A stretch of DNA of 64,000 bases from Haloarcula salina (GTDB lineage: Archaea; Halobacteriota; Halobacteria; Halobacteriales; Haloarculaceae), in NCBI RefSeq assembly GCF_010119195.1, contig NZ_WRXL01000005.1:310001-374000 (forward strand), given 5' to 3'. Below, in pieces: positions 24,876 to 34,019 of this stretch (position 1 is the first letter of the stretch; each line of letters opens with the position of its first letter). The position numbers were made by a program, and so were the translations under genes. The notes below the pieces were generated by a model, which saw only the letters and a list, made by a program, of their open reading frames with translations, ran no database searches and was not told the origin of the DNA.

Positions 24876-26399
24876 TTATTCGAGATTGAAGTTGATCGTC
24901 TTCGTCTGAGTGTAGTGTTCGAGTGCTTCGGCCGCAGTCTCACGACCGATACCGGATTGCTTGTAGCCGCCAAAAGGCTGGCCAGCCGGGAACTGGTTGT
25001 ACGTGTTCACCCAAATGTTCCCTGCTTCGATGTCGCGAGCGGTCTTCTGGGCCTGCTTGATATCTGGGGTGATGACGCCAGCGGCAAGACCGTAATCGAC
25101 GTCGTTCGCTCGCTCGATCATCTCATCGTAGTCGGACCACTCGAAGACGGTTTCGACCGGGCCAAAGATCTCTTCTTGAACAGCCCGGTTTTCGTGGTCG
25201 ATGTCAGTGATGATCGTCGGTTCGACGAAACACCCGTCACCGAGCGCATCGCTGTCCGGGGCTCCTCCACCTGTCAGAATGTCGGCGCCGGACCCCTCCG
25301 CTGCTTTGATGTATTCGAGGGTACGCTCGACCTGTTCTTTGGTGACTTTCGGTCCGAGCGTCGTCTCTTCGTTGAGCGGATCGCCGACGGTGAGGTTCTC
25401 TACCTCGTCGATGAACGCGTCGGTGAACTCCTCACGAATGTCCTCGTGGACGAAGATTCGCGTACCCGCACAACAACACTCGCCCGTGTTATGGAACATC
25501 CCAATGCGTGCGACTTCAGCAGCGGTTTCGACATCGGCGTCCGGATAGATGACGACCGGACTCTTTCCACCGAGTTCGAGCGTGATGTCCGTGATCGAGT
25601 CGGCGGCGTTCTTCATTACGCCACGGCCCACTTCTGTCGATCCGGTGAAAGCGAGCTTCCGGATGTCTTCGTGCCGTGACAACGGCTCGCCCGCTTCGCT
25701 ACCGTAGCCAGTGACGACGTTCACGACGCCGTCCGGCAGGACGTCGTCGATCTCGCGCATCAGTTCGAGAATCGATAGCGGCGTTTCCTCGGCCGGTTTC
25801 AACACGACGGCGTTCCCCGCCGCCAGAGCTGGCGCGAGTTTCCAAGCAGCCATTAACAGCGGGAAGTTCCACGGGATGATCTGCCCGACGACCCCGTAAG
25901 GTTCGCGTAGTGTCTCGATATGTTGGTCGGCACCGCTCGGGATCGTCCGGCCCTCTTCGACGCGACAGGCACCCGCGAAGTAGCGGAAGTGGTCGATGAC
26001 GAGATCAATGTCGATCCGGGCCTCAGTGACTGGTTTCCCGTTGTCGAGGGTCTCGATCCGCGCGAAGTCCTCCGAGCGGGCCTCAACGCGACCAGCGATC
26101 TCCGTGAGCACCGCCTGGCGGTCAGCAGCCGAGTACGTCGACCAGTCCTCGTCGTAGGCGTCCCACGCAGCCTCCACAGCCCGGTCGATGTCGGCAGCCG
26201 TCCCTGCCTGGACCTCGGCGAGAATGTCTCCGGTCGTGGGGTCACGCGTGGTTAGTGTTTCGCCCCCGCTGCTGTCCACCCACTTGCCCCCGATGTACAG
26301 TTGGCCGGGCTCGGTCGGAACCAGTTCCTTAGCAGCCTTTTCATGTCTCTGTTCGATGGCGGTCTTCGACTCGGTTGTCTGCTGCGGATCAGTTGACAT
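24876..26399 (-). CDS. Aldehyde dehydrogenase, paralog 2
   Basis: A 507-residue aldehyde dehydrogenase with ITLELGGKSPVVI and TGECCCAGTR active-site motifs, IIPWNFPLL and FGGYKQSGIGRE. It is the same length as paralog 1 and shares near-identical nucleotide tracts with it. ATG 26399 (MSTDPQQT) is preferred because a TATTAATAC box lies about 30 bases upstream, so the transcript is nearly leaderless; the frame upstream to 26621 overlaps the divergent promoter. It shares the 146-base intergenic region with the divergent alcohol dehydrogenase, so the two steps alcohol to aldehyde to acid are likely co-regulated. Confidence 0.92.
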   Translation of the reverse strand: MSTDPQQTTESKTAIEQRHEKAAKELVPTEPGQLYIGGKWVDSSGGETLTTRDPTTGDILAEVQAGTAADIDRAVEAAWDAYDEDWSTYSAADRQAVLTEIAGRVEARSEDFARIETLDNGKPVTEARIDIDLVIDHFRYFAGACRVEEGRTIPSGADQHIETLREPYGVVGQIIPWNFPLLMAAWKLAPALAAGNAVVLKPAEETPLSILELMREIDDVLPDGVVNVVTGYGSEAGEPLSRHEDIRKLAFTGSTEVGRGVMKNAADSITDITLELGGKSPVVIYPDADVETAAEVARIGMFHNTGECCCAGTRIFVHEDIREEFTDAFIDEVENLTVGDPLNEETTLGPKVTKEQVERTLEYIKAAEGSGADILTGGGAPDSDALGDGCFVEPTIITDIDHENRAVQEEIFGPVETVFEWSDYDEMIERANDVDYGLAAGVITPDIKQAQKTARDIEAGNIWVNTYNQFPAGQPFGGYKQSGIGRETAAEALEHYTQTKTINFNLE

Positions 26400-26545
26400 T
26401 GCGATATTAGGTATCATACACCACGTATTAATACTTCGCATCCTAACATTATTCTCCACATCTTTGAGCGTAGTTGGGATTACAACATAATCTAAAACGC
26501 CCGAACAGTAGTTATATATAATGTCACGATAAATGATGATATGCA

Positions 26546-27607
26546 ATGCGAGCAGTAATGCTAGAAGAGTTCCAGGAACCCCTGGAAGTCCAAGACGTTG
26601 AGCGTCCCGAGCCGGAATCACACGGTGTTGTCGCCAAAGTCGACGGATGTGGCGTCTGTCGAAGCGATTGGCACTGTTGGCAAGGTGACTGGGAGTGGTT
26701 CGGTTACAGACCAGATCCGCCGCACATCCTCGGTCACGAGCCGTGTGGCACAGTCGTCAAAGTTGGCGAAGATGTCGAAACAGTCTCCGAAGGAGAACAC
26801 ATCGCGATTCCGTTTAACTTCGCGTGTGGAAAGTGTGAACTCTGTCGGAACGGACACGAAAACATCTGTGAGAATCACATCGGACTCGGCTTCATGAACG
26901 AGGCCCCGGGTGCCTTCGCAGAAGAAGTTCACATACCTAATGCAGACATCAACGCAGTCCCGCTTCCGGACGAAATCGATCCGGACACGGCTGCTGGAAT
27001 CGGCTGCCGGTTCATGACGTCGTATCACGGAATGGCCCATCGTGGGGACGTGGGTCGCGGCGAAGACGTCGTCGTCCATGGACTCGGTGGCATTGGCCTG
27101 TCAGCGGTCCACATTGCGAACGCGCTCGGTGCGAATGTCATTGGTGTGGATCTCTTCGACGAGAAACTCGAGAAGGCCGAGAATCTGGGAGCGATCACGA
27201 CAGTCAACGCCGCCGAAGTGGATGACCCGGCGAAGGAAGTCCGCGATCTAACGGATGGCGGTGCAGACTGTTCAGTCGACGCCCTCGGGATTGCGACCAC
27301 CTGTCGGAACGCGGTTGACTCTCTCGGCAAGGGTGGTCGCCACGTACAGATCGGGCTGACGACATCTGAGGAGGAAGGTGAAGTCTCACTCCCGACCGAC
27401 GAGTTCGTCGCGAAAGAAATCGATTTCCGAGGCTCACTCGGCCTGCAGCCGTCCCGCTACCCCGAAATGCTCGATATGATCAAAACGGGGAAGATCAATC
27501 CCAAGGAACTCGTCTCGGAAACCATTTCCCTCGACGAGGTGCCAGACACCCTCGCTGCAATGAGTGACTACGACACCATGGGCATCCCCGTTTGTAGTGA
27601 GTTCTAA
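26546..27607 (+). CDS. Zinc-dependent alcohol dehydrogenase (MDR family)
   Basis: A 353-residue medium-chain dehydrogenase. The catalytic zinc region has Cys38 (GCGVCRSDW) and the pair His64-Glu65 (ILGHEPCG). The structural zinc is bound by Cys94, Cys97, Cys100 and Cys108 (CGKCELCRNGHENIC). The coenzyme-binding loop HGLGGIGLS is near 180, followed by an Asp (GVDLFDE) that suggests NAD preference. The promoter TTATATATAAT is about 28 bases before the ATG. It probably supplies the aldehyde for the two ALDHs. The physiological alcohol is unknown. Confidence 0.91.
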   Translation: MRAVMLEEFQEPLEVQDVERPEPESHGVVAKVDGCGVCRSDWHCWQGDWEWFGYRPDPPHILGHEPCGTVVKVGEDVETVSEGEHIAIPFNFACGKCELCRNGHENICENHIGLGFMNEAPGAFAEEVHIPNADINAVPLPDEIDPDTAAGIGCRFMTSYHGMAHRGDVGRGEDVVVHGLGGIGLSAVHIANALGANVIGVDLFDEKLEKAENLGAITTVNAAEVDDPAKEVRDLTDGGADCSVDALGIATTCRNAVDSLGKGGRHVQIGLTTSEEEGEVSLPTDEFVAKEIDFRGSLGLQPSRYPEMLDMIKTGKINPKELVSETISLDEVPDTLAAMSDYDTMGIPVCSEF

Positions 27608-27980
27608 TTCACGCCAGACGTAGCTGAATCACATCAGATGTACTACCCCCTCCGTCGCATATCTTTGCCCTTCGTTCTGAAGGACACGTTTTCGGTCTCC
27701 ATCTCTTCTGTGGATAGATCAAGAGGCTATGGTAACAATTGAAACGATATACACACCGATTGCACTGCTGTCGTGCGATCGGGTGTGCATTGACGTTCAA
27801 TGGCTACTATAGCTGTAACGTGGACAGACGAAACATGTGGGTGCGGACAGAGCTGAGCGACAGTGTTCGGTGAGACCGCTTCGGTTCTCGCGCTCGTGGA
27901 GGTGGATTCGGTCAGCGTTCGGCGACCTGTACCACCAACGGACCGCTCGAAAGCGGCCCTCGCCTCCGTTCGCGGAGCGA
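27608..27980. other. Intergenic region containing MITE copy A
   Basis: These 370 bases between the alcohol dehydrogenase and the haemoglobin gene hold one 86-bp hairpin element (27727-27812). Nothing else recognisable is present. The short open frames in this stretch are produced by the repeat. Confidence 0.5.
27727..27812 (-). mobile_element. 86-bp MITE-like hairpin element, copy A
   Basis: This copy is in the opposite orientation to copies B (31511-31596) and C (58882-58967). All three are exactly 86 bases. Termini are imperfect inverted repeats beginning CTATAGTA (here CTATGGTA at one end). An inner stem pairs CACACCCGATCGCAC with GTGCGATCGGTGTG-like sequence, so the whole element can fold into a hairpin. 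No coding capacity and no clear target-site duplication were seen. It is probably a non-autonomous element mobilised in trans. Confidence 0.8.
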
Positions 27981-28340
27981 CTACTGATCGAGGACCGGCG
28001 CTTTCAGTTCCGCGACCCGTGCGAGGATCTGTTCGATGTTCGCCTCCGAGACGCCGTTGTCCCGCAGTGCCGTTTCGAGGTGCTCGGCGACTGCCCGGAA
28101 GTCTCCCTCGTCGAGGTCGAGGTGGGCGTGGGCTTCACGCATGTCTTCACCTCCGTAGTCGACGGGCCCGCCAGTGACTGAACTAATGAACTGGATCTGG
28201 TGTGCGCGCAGTTCGGCCATATCCTGGTCCGCGAAATAGTGGTTGATTCGCTCGTCTCCGAGGACCGCGTCGTAGAAGTCAGACACGACCGCTTCGACGG
28301 CGTCACGACCGCCGATCTGATCGTAGAGTTGCTCCTGCAT
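27981..28340 (-). CDS. Group 1 truncated haemoglobin
   Basis: A 119-residue protein of the 2-on-2 globin family. MQEQLYDQIGGRDAVEAVVSDFY contains the early glycine motif and the B10 Tyr (about residue 23). MREAHAHLDL carries the likely proximal haem ligand His71. RVAELKAPVL closes the domain. Such globins bind O2 or NO and protect against nitrosative or oxidative stress, or buffer oxygen. The gene is alone on its strand. Confidence 0.87.
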   Translation of the reverse strand: MQEQLYDQIGGRDAVEAVVSDFYDAVLGDERINHYFADQDMAELRAHQIQFISSVTGGPVDYGGEDMREAHAHLDLDEGDFRAVAEHLETALRDNGVSEANIEQILARVAELKAPVLDQ

Positions 28341-28458
28341 TGTTGCGACCGAGCGGTTCCCACGGGAGAGAGGAAAAGGCAGTGTCGAACATCTTCGTCT
28401 GAATTATGCCAACATGACACGTCCGGGCGGCCGGACGGTACCCGTCCGTAACTACCGA

Positions 28459-28692
28459 ATGATCCGTTGGGTGGACTGGATATGTACTACTTGTAATATC
28501 GACTGGCACGCTACCTCTGGGATCTGTCACGACGATCGCTGCAGCGGGTTATTGTCCCTGGGGAGCGCCGAGCCAGCCAGATTTGGCCTCGTACTGACAG
28601 ATGGCTTTCGGTTTATCGATGCTGCAGACGTATCGGCGGTGACGATTCGCAGTCATCGTGACCGACTCACTGCGTTCCTTGCAACGGCTTAG
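28459..28692 (+). CDS. Hypothetical small cysteine-containing protein (uncertain)
   Basis: An open frame of 77 residues with CTTC at about residue 9 and CHDDRC at about 23, which could form a zinc ribbon. No promoter is obvious and no family is recognised. It fills the space between the divergent haemoglobin and small membrane protein genes. It may be a chance frame. Confidence 0.25.
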   Translation: MIRWVDWICTTCNIDWHATSGICHDDRCSGLLSLGSAEPARFGLVLTDGFRFIDAADVSAVTIRSHRDRLTAFLATA

Positions 28693-28877
28693 TTATCAGT
28701 GCTGGATTCTCTAAGTTCTGTTGTCCCCTCCATTCTCGCTTCATTCTTTCCCCGGTAATAGAGCCAAAAGAGGACCAAGAGCGTCAGAGGAAAGAACACG
28801 ATCGCGATGATAGCGAGTGGAGGAAAGAGAAGAAAGAGGGCGAACGCCTTCCACGAAACAATAGTATCGCGAGCCAT
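28689..28877 (-). CDS. Small membrane protein
   Basis: A 62-residue protein with one or two hydrophobic helices (about residues 10-45, with FPPLAIIAIVFFPLTLLVLF) and a basic then acidic C-terminal tail. ATG 28877 is chosen because GTTATTTTA lies about 22-26 bases upstream, so it is likely leaderless. No family is recognised. Confidence 0.6.
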   Translation of the reverse strand: MARDTIVSWKAFALFLLFPPLAIIAIVFFPLTLLVLFWLYYRGKNEARMEGTTELRESSTDN

Positions 28878-29037
28878 ATGAAACAATTAGTCTACTAAAA
28901 TAACTCTGTTGTGTTCCACGGACCGAGAATGACTGTTACGCAAGTCTCCTGTAGTGGGCAGGTACCAAGTACGATTTGCGCTCTGGAAGTCGATTCACAG
29001 GGCAAAGCTTATACTGAAAAATCTGACAATTTTCGAC

Positions 29038-29256
29038 ATGGCTATCTTCCCGCTCAAACAGCAGGAACTCTGGATACTCCGAGTCCTCTTCGTGAGCTGT
29101 GTTCTCGTTGGGATCGGTGAAAGTGCGCTTGCCGGAGACACGATACTGGGACTCGTAGTCAGAGGCGGGGTACTGGGAGGGATGTCTTTCGTCCCGTTAG
29201 CAGTCCTCTATTTCGTCTACCTGTTCGGCAAACGCCGCTCGGTGCAACACGCATAA
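29038..29256 (+). CDS. Small two-helix membrane protein
   Basis: A 72-residue protein, MAIFPLKQQELWILRVLF..., with two transmembrane stretches (about 11-32 and 40-63) and a basic tail GKRRSVQHA. GCTTATACT is about 28 bases before ATG 29038. The frame is open upstream, but the promoter and hydrophobic start support this shorter form. No family is recognised. Confidence 0.55.
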   Translation: MAIFPLKQQELWILRVLFVSCVLVGIGESALAGDTILGLVVRGGVLGGMSFVPLAVLYFVYLFGKRRSVQHA

Positions 29257-29379
29257 CCGATGTGCGTGCTCTGCGATCGCAACTAACGGCTGATTCAGCG
29301 GGAATAGTGTCGAATCAGTGGGATAGATACCTCCCGCTGAAACAGGTGTTGGAAAGGCGTGTGAACTTTCGAAAGACAC

Positions 29380-30105
29380 CTATTCGAGTCGCGTCAGGCC
29401 GCCTCTCCCTAACAAGACCGCCTCTACTTTGTGAAGGTGTTCGTGGAGCGTCGATGTGGTGCTCCCCAATTCGTCCGCCAATTCGCCGGCCGTCGTTTCC
29501 TTCGGGTACTCGTAGTATCCCTGCTCTCGGGCGAGCTGGAATACCTCCAACTGGCGCTTTGTGAACTGATCCGCCGGAAGTGTGGTCGGCGCAGTCCCAC
29601 GGCTCTGGTGCTTCATACTCCGCACAGTAATCTCCGCGCCCATCTCCTCACGAACTTCGTCAAGCTTGACTCGGACTGTTTCCCGGTCGTGGTTCGTTAC
29701 GAGACTCCAATACTCCCTCCCGCCTCGAATGTCGACCGGTCCTGTACACACGAACCCACGAGAGGTGAGTGGCTGGCCAATCTGCGTTCGCCCATCGTGA
29801 ACGACAAGGAGCTCTCGCGTCGCATTTCCCGGCTTTGGAATCGAGACCTGTCGGAAGCCAGATGCCATCTGGGAGACGGAGTGAACGTTCTCAGACGCAC
29901 GAATGGCTTCGATACCCTCCGTAACCGATTCGTGATCGTCCGCGTAAACCGTGAAAAGCGTCGCAACTTCGCTGCCAGTCATATAGATTCCATAGCCGAG
30001 AATTCCGACATCGAACCGCTCCGTAATCTCGATTTCCCAGCAATCAGGGTACCAGAGGTCAATATATACCTGAACCGCTTCGTCAGACTGCTCGGGAGAC
30101 GCCAT
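29380..30105 (-). CDS. Bat-type (HTH_10) transcriptional regulator
   Basis: A 241-residue regulator of the haloarchaeal bacterioopsin-activator-like type. The C-terminal HTH_10 domain is clear: FTKRQLEVFQLAREQGYYEY, then TAGELADELGSTTSTLHEHL near 205-225. The N-terminal 150 residues form a sensor-like domain without a motif I can assign. ATG 30105 (MASPEQSD) is the first start after the neighbouring acyl-CoA dehydrogenase stop on the same strand; the frame upstream overlaps that gene. It may respond to acyl-CoA or redox state and control the adjacent dehydrogenase. Confidence 0.85.
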   Translation of the reverse strand: MASPEQSDEAVQVYIDLWYPDCWEIEITERFDVGILGYGIYMTGSEVATLFTVYADDHESVTEGIEAIRASENVHSVSQMASGFRQVSIPKPGNATRELLVVHDGRTQIGQPLTSRGFVCTGPVDIRGGREYWSLVTNHDRETVRVKLDEVREEMGAEITVRSMKHQSRGTAPTTLPADQFTKRQLEVFQLAREQGYYEYPKETTAGELADELGSTTSTLHEHLHKVEAVLLGRGGLTRLE

Positions 30106-30184
30106 CGTATCTGATCGTAATTGGATATTTCCCACTGCCCGATAACGGTTCTGTGGACGAAGGAACGGCCACTGTTCGACTGCA

Positions 30185-31324
30185 TTAGTCGTCGTGTTGC
30201 TCGAAGACGGCCTCAGCGAGCGTGTTCTTGTGGCCTTCGTTCGGGCCACCGGCAACCGTGAGTAGTTTCGCGTCACGCAGATACCGTTCCACGTCGTGTT
30301 CCGTCGTGTAGCCGATACCGCCGTGGAGTTGCATCGCCTCGTTAGCGTTGTCCACGGCGGCCTGCGTCGCAGAAATTTTCGCCATACTGAACTCGCGTGT
30401 CCCGTCGTATCCGCGGTCTGCACGGTCGGCTGCCCGGAGGGTAAGTAGCCGTGCCGTATCGACTCGTTCGGCCATCTCGCCGACCTCCCATCTCACTCCT
30501 TGGAAGTCGCTGATGTGCTGGTCGTACTGCTCACGACTGCTCGTGTAGGCCACCGTGTCTTCGAGGGCAGCGCGGGCGATACCGACGCCCCGAGCGGGAA
30601 CATTCACACCAGTCTGTAGATCTCCGCGCTGGACGTAGCCTTCACCCTCTTCGCCGACGAGTCGAGCATCGGGAACGCGAACGTTCGAGAGGGTGACGCG
30701 GGGTGACTTCACGCTGTTCGCGCCCAGCGTCTCCCACACCGTCTCGACCTCGAAGTCGGCGGTCGGCACGAGAAACGCGCTGATGTTGTGTGGCGCGTCC
30801 TCCTCGGGACCGGTCTTCGCGTACGTGAGCACGTAATCCGCGTCGAGGAAGTTCGTCACCCACTGCTTGTGGCCGTCGAGTACCCACTCGTCCCCGTCAC
30901 GTTCGGCGGTGGTCTCCATCTCCAGCTTGTTGCTCCCTGCGTCCGCCTCACTCAGTCCGAGTGCGCCGACAGTGTCGAACGATGCCATCTCGGGGAGGAA
31001 CTCCTCGCGCTGACGGCCGGTTCCGAAGCGTTCGACGACCTCCGCAACCCCCAGATGGAGTCCGATGGTGCTCGCGACGGACATGAGCCCAACCGATAGC
31101 TCTTCGATCATCAACGCGAGTTCCACGAGGCCTTCACCTCGGCCCCCGTACTCTTCTGGAAGCGTCACGCCCGTCAAACGACGTTCGCTGAGTTCGTCGA
31201 AGACGTCGCTCGGATATTCCTCCTCTCGGTCAAGATCTCTGGCCTGCGGTTCGATCTCAGTCTCTGTGAATTCTCGAACTGCATCGCGCAGCGCCCGTTG
31301 ATCCTCGGTCAAGTCGAACCTCAT
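30185..31324 (-). CDS. Acyl-CoA dehydrogenase
   Basis: A 379-residue FAD-dependent acyl-CoA dehydrogenase family protein. LGLSEADAGSNKLEMETTAE is the substrate/FAD segment and HGGIGYTTEHDVERYLRDAK the C-terminal signature. The segment that normally holds the catalytic Glu reads AGGPNEG, with Gly at the usual Glu position. The second possible Glu site reads LQTGVNVP. The catalytic base is therefore not evident. It lies 79 bases upstream of the Bat-type regulator on the same strand and may form an operon with it. Confidence 0.87.
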   Translation of the reverse strand: MRFDLTEDQRALRDAVREFTETEIEPQARDLDREEEYPSDVFDELSERRLTGVTLPEEYGGRGEGLVELALMIEELSVGLMSVASTIGLHLGVAEVVERFGTGRQREEFLPEMASFDTVGALGLSEADAGSNKLEMETTAERDGDEWVLDGHKQWVTNFLDADYVLTYAKTGPEEDAPHNISAFLVPTADFEVETVWETLGANSVKSPRVTLSNVRVPDARLVGEEGEGYVQRGDLQTGVNVPARGVGIARAALEDTVAYTSSREQYDQHISDFQGVRWEVGEMAERVDTARLLTLRAADRADRGYDGTREFSMAKISATQAAVDNANEAMQLHGGIGYTTEHDVERYLRDAKLLTVAGGPNEGHKNTLAEAVFEQHDD

Positions 31325-31675
31325 GTCTCATGGGTGCGCCCCCGGCCGAGTAAAAATTTGAACCTGCTATAGCAGGGGAACTCTCTGGGGTGATCGTGAG
31401 TGAGAACGCCAACAGCGAGTATTTGGAGTTAGAGTGTCGTAGGTACGTTCTCAGTTGTGAGGGATCGGTGTGAAGTTTCCGGCGAGGGTGGGCAGGGCCC
31501 TAACACTGATCTATAGTAGCCATTGAACGTCAGTGCACACCCGATCGCACGAAGGCAGTGCGATCGGTGTGTACATCGTTTCAATTGTTACTATAGTTCT
31601 AACGGTCGAAGCCGATGCTGTACAGCGATTCACCAGAGCCATTGGTATTACTATCTAAGAGTCACACACTGATTT
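31325..31675. other. Intergenic region containing MITE copy B
   Basis: About 350 bases between the acyl-CoA dehydrogenase start and the orphan membrane protein. They hold the 86-bp element copy B and otherwise nothing recognisable. Confidence 0.45.
31511..31596 (+). mobile_element. 86-bp MITE-like hairpin element, copy B
   Basis: Starts CTATAGTAGCCATTGAACG and ends with the inverse of CTATAGTAACAATTGAAACG. The inner stem is CACACCCGATCGCAC / GTGCGATCGGTGTG. It differs from copy C at only a few positions. The flanks (CTGAT and TTCTA) do not form an obvious direct repeat. Confidence 0.82.
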
Positions 31676-32413
31676 ATGGAAAAAGGTCTCTTCTATGGTT
31701 TTCTTGCGATTGTCGTTGTTATTGTGGGTGCAACAGGAATTCTTCTTGGAGTAGAGATTTCGTCAAACCAACCGCACCTTCGTGAAGCACCGTCTCCGCC
31801 ACCCGCAATTAACGATTCATCTGCTCCCAGGTACGCTGAAAAAATTGAAAAAACGAAATTACACAACCGTATATTGAATAATACATCACCTGATCGAATC
31901 GAGATTGGTTGTAATAGCCGTTCAGTAGTCAGTACATCAGAAAATCAGTATGTTTTCGTTCAGTGTGCCGCAACAACATACGACGACGGTTCAGTCTCCG
32001 ATGGCGTTCCCCGTACGGTGCTGTATCGAATCAGCCCGGCGGGGTACACCCGTGCGGAACAACGAGGCACGCAGGCTGAATCAGTGCAATCCGATACTAC
32101 GTCATTGCGAGAATTCCAGCCAGTTCCACTTTTGATTTACAATTTCGGAGAGAGGAATTCCAAGTTCGACATCATCGTCACGGTAGTGAATTCTTCTACC
32201 GGTATAGCAGGAACGGAATATACAGAGTCCGTTGAGTCTGAGAGTGGATTGTTCCTCGATACAGTTTTTAAAAGTCCGGGGAAGTATCGAGTCAAAGCAA
32301 GGACTGCGGAGTCTGTCACAACTGATACGTGGACTCTCGATAACGACCGTCAACGACTGATGATTTTAGCTGGGCCAAATGGACTCCAAATTGAAGCAAC
32401 AAGAGTACCTTGA
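31676..32413 (+). CDS. Hypothetical membrane-anchored protein
   Basis: A 245-residue protein with one N-terminal transmembrane helix (about residues 7-27, GFLAIVVVIVGATGILLGV) and an extracellular domain rich in Ser, Thr and Asn. The latter half (KFDIIVTVVNSS to KYRVKARTAESVTTDTWTL) looks like a beta-sandwich. Codon use and base composition are markedly more AT-rich than the neighbours, suggesting recent acquisition. No family is recognised. Confidence 0.6.
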   Translation: MEKGLFYGFLAIVVVIVGATGILLGVEISSNQPHLREAPSPPPAINDSSAPRYAEKIEKTKLHNRILNNTSPDRIEIGCNSRSVVSTSENQYVFVQCAATTYDDGSVSDGVPRTVLYRISPAGYTRAEQRGTQAESVQSDTTSLREFQPVPLLIYNFGERNSKFDIIVTVVNSSTGIAGTEYTESVESESGLFLDTVFKSPGKYRVKARTAESVTTDTWTLDNDRQRLMILAGPNGLQIEATRVP

Positions 32414-33119
32414 GCAATTGTAACTAACGGCAGAGTCATCGGAAATAGTGTCGAATTAATCGGATTTCAACAAAGCCAATTTGGTAATTCTCTCCGTGGT
32501 GGATAGCAGCCTGATCAATATAGTAGTTAAGATATTGTCATATCATTTAATCTCGCTTTAAATTCGCATTTTTATTCCTGATCAATATTAGACTCTACGA
32601 TGATCATTCTTCTGGAGAGAGAATAAATATTTCTTTTACGACAGTAATCAATTCGTATACTATAGTAATCACAAAAGACTGTTTTATTGAGGCTCTGTTT
32701 CCAACATTGATACCTATATCGGGATTATTTCTCTGACTTTGGGTTTTTCTACAGTATTTGATTTAGTTGATGAACTATTCCTCTGTGGTCGAGGTTCCGG
32801 GGCAACACAGCCAGCGGCTGTTACTAAATTGAATGGTACTATCTGAGGAATTTTTCTGCGCGACCGTATCTTCGTATCTAGACCAGAATATGATATCGTC
32901 ATTTTTCACCGAATACACTCATATACAGGGAATCAACAACTCATCATCATATATTCTTGGTTGGGTGCTTCTTGATTGTTCTGCGCTACTGTAATGGAAA
33001 TATACGGCTCTGTTGCTATCCTATCGTTCCACCAATTATCTCGCTGGAATAGCCGTTCGGTCGGTGTGCCAACCTATTGTTCCGAAGGTTATATTATCCA
33101 ATCAATTGGACTTGTAGAT
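32414..33119. other. AT-rich, gene-poor stretch
   Basis: About 700 bases with strikingly low GC. No open frame has convincing coding character. A 62-codon frame on the minus strand (32714-32902) has AAGC near its middle but no hydrophobic signal, so it is not a lipoprotein gene. The stretch is probably horizontally acquired or degenerate DNA. Confidence 0.45.
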
Positions 33120-33278
33120 ATGGATCCCCGTTCCTCCACCGAGAGCGTATTCGGTATGCTCGTGTACTTCCTCTTTTTACTCGTAGCAGTGTTCCTCGGC
33201 CCACTCGAAGCAGGACTGGGTTTGGCGCTTTATTGGTTACTCGGAGACGATGAGGAACAGAGACCAACGCCAAGTTGA
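33120..33278 (+). CDS. Small membrane protein (52 residues)
   Basis: A short protein, MDPRSSTESVFGMLVYFLFL..., with one or two hydrophobic helices between residues 11 and 42 and an acidic tail GDDEEQRPTPS. GTTATATTA lies about 28 bases before the ATG, the normal leaderless spacing. The upstream extension of the frame lacks support. No family is recognised. Confidence 0.45.
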   Translation: MDPRSSTESVFGMLVYFLFLLVAVFLGPLEAGLGLALYWLLGDDEEQRPTPS

Positions 33279-33424
33279 GCATCGTTACCCGTTCCAATAC
33301 CCAGAGTTACAATCGTACACTTGTTATATCAAGCTTCGTTGGAGTCCTCATTCCAAATGAGGGCAGGGGTAGGCCGGAGTATAGGCTGCATAGGCCGCGA
33401 AAATCGAGAGCGTAAAATCGTAGC

Positions 33425-33765
33425 CTAGCCGTGAGGACGAACAGCGGGGACTGCGGGACCGTAGTCGTGGATTTCCCTGACCACGTAGTGAGCGGCGACG
33501 GTCACGTACTCGCGGACCCCGTCGTCGAATCGGTCCGCCAAGCCCGAGAGAGGACGGCCTCGTCGGGAACGTGGTCTAGCCCGAACGGTTCAGCGAGTTC
33601 CTGGTACGTTTCGAGCGTCCGGTAACTATCGCCCGTAATCTCCCGATAGGTGAACAGCCGAATCATTCCCCGGAATGAATCGGATGCAGGGTGCCAGTCC
33701 GGATAGCCGTCTTCGAGATGCTCCGTGTAGATGGTGACCTCGCTCACAGCCGCTCGGAGGCACAC
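33425..33765 (-). pseudogene. Frameshifted transposase remnant, N-terminal part only
   Basis: The reading starting at 33765 gives HLEDGYPDWHPASDSFRGMI, YREITGDSYRTLETYQELAE and PDEAVLSRAWRT, typical of the N-terminus of a common haloarchaeal insertion-sequence transposase. A one-base loss near 33535 shifts the frame; the continuation RFDDGVREYVTVAAHYVVRE is in another frame and ends at TAG 33425-33427. The DDE catalytic part is missing and no terminal repeats were found. A GTG-started extension may reach about 33831. Confidence 0.7.
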
Positions 33766-34019
33766 CTCATCTCGTAAGGTTTCGGTCAGTTCGATTCCGG
33801 TTTGTCGGCGTGAGTCATCCGGCAGGCACGATCAGACAGCGGGTCCAGCGTCTCCGACATTGATTCGCGCTTGTGTCGGCGGGTAGAAGCGATCGCGGTC
33901 TCGTCTATACCAGCATCCGCTCTCAACAGAGATGCCCAGTAGAGGCTTCGCAGGCCAGCGCAGAACCACTGGATTGAAGCGATTGGTCGTGAAAGACGGC
34001 CACATACCCGACCAAGTCG

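Noticed and set aside
32714-32902. Small minus-strand frame with an AAGC sequence resembling a lipobox
   Set aside because: No hydrophobic signal segment precedes the cysteine and no promoter is visible.
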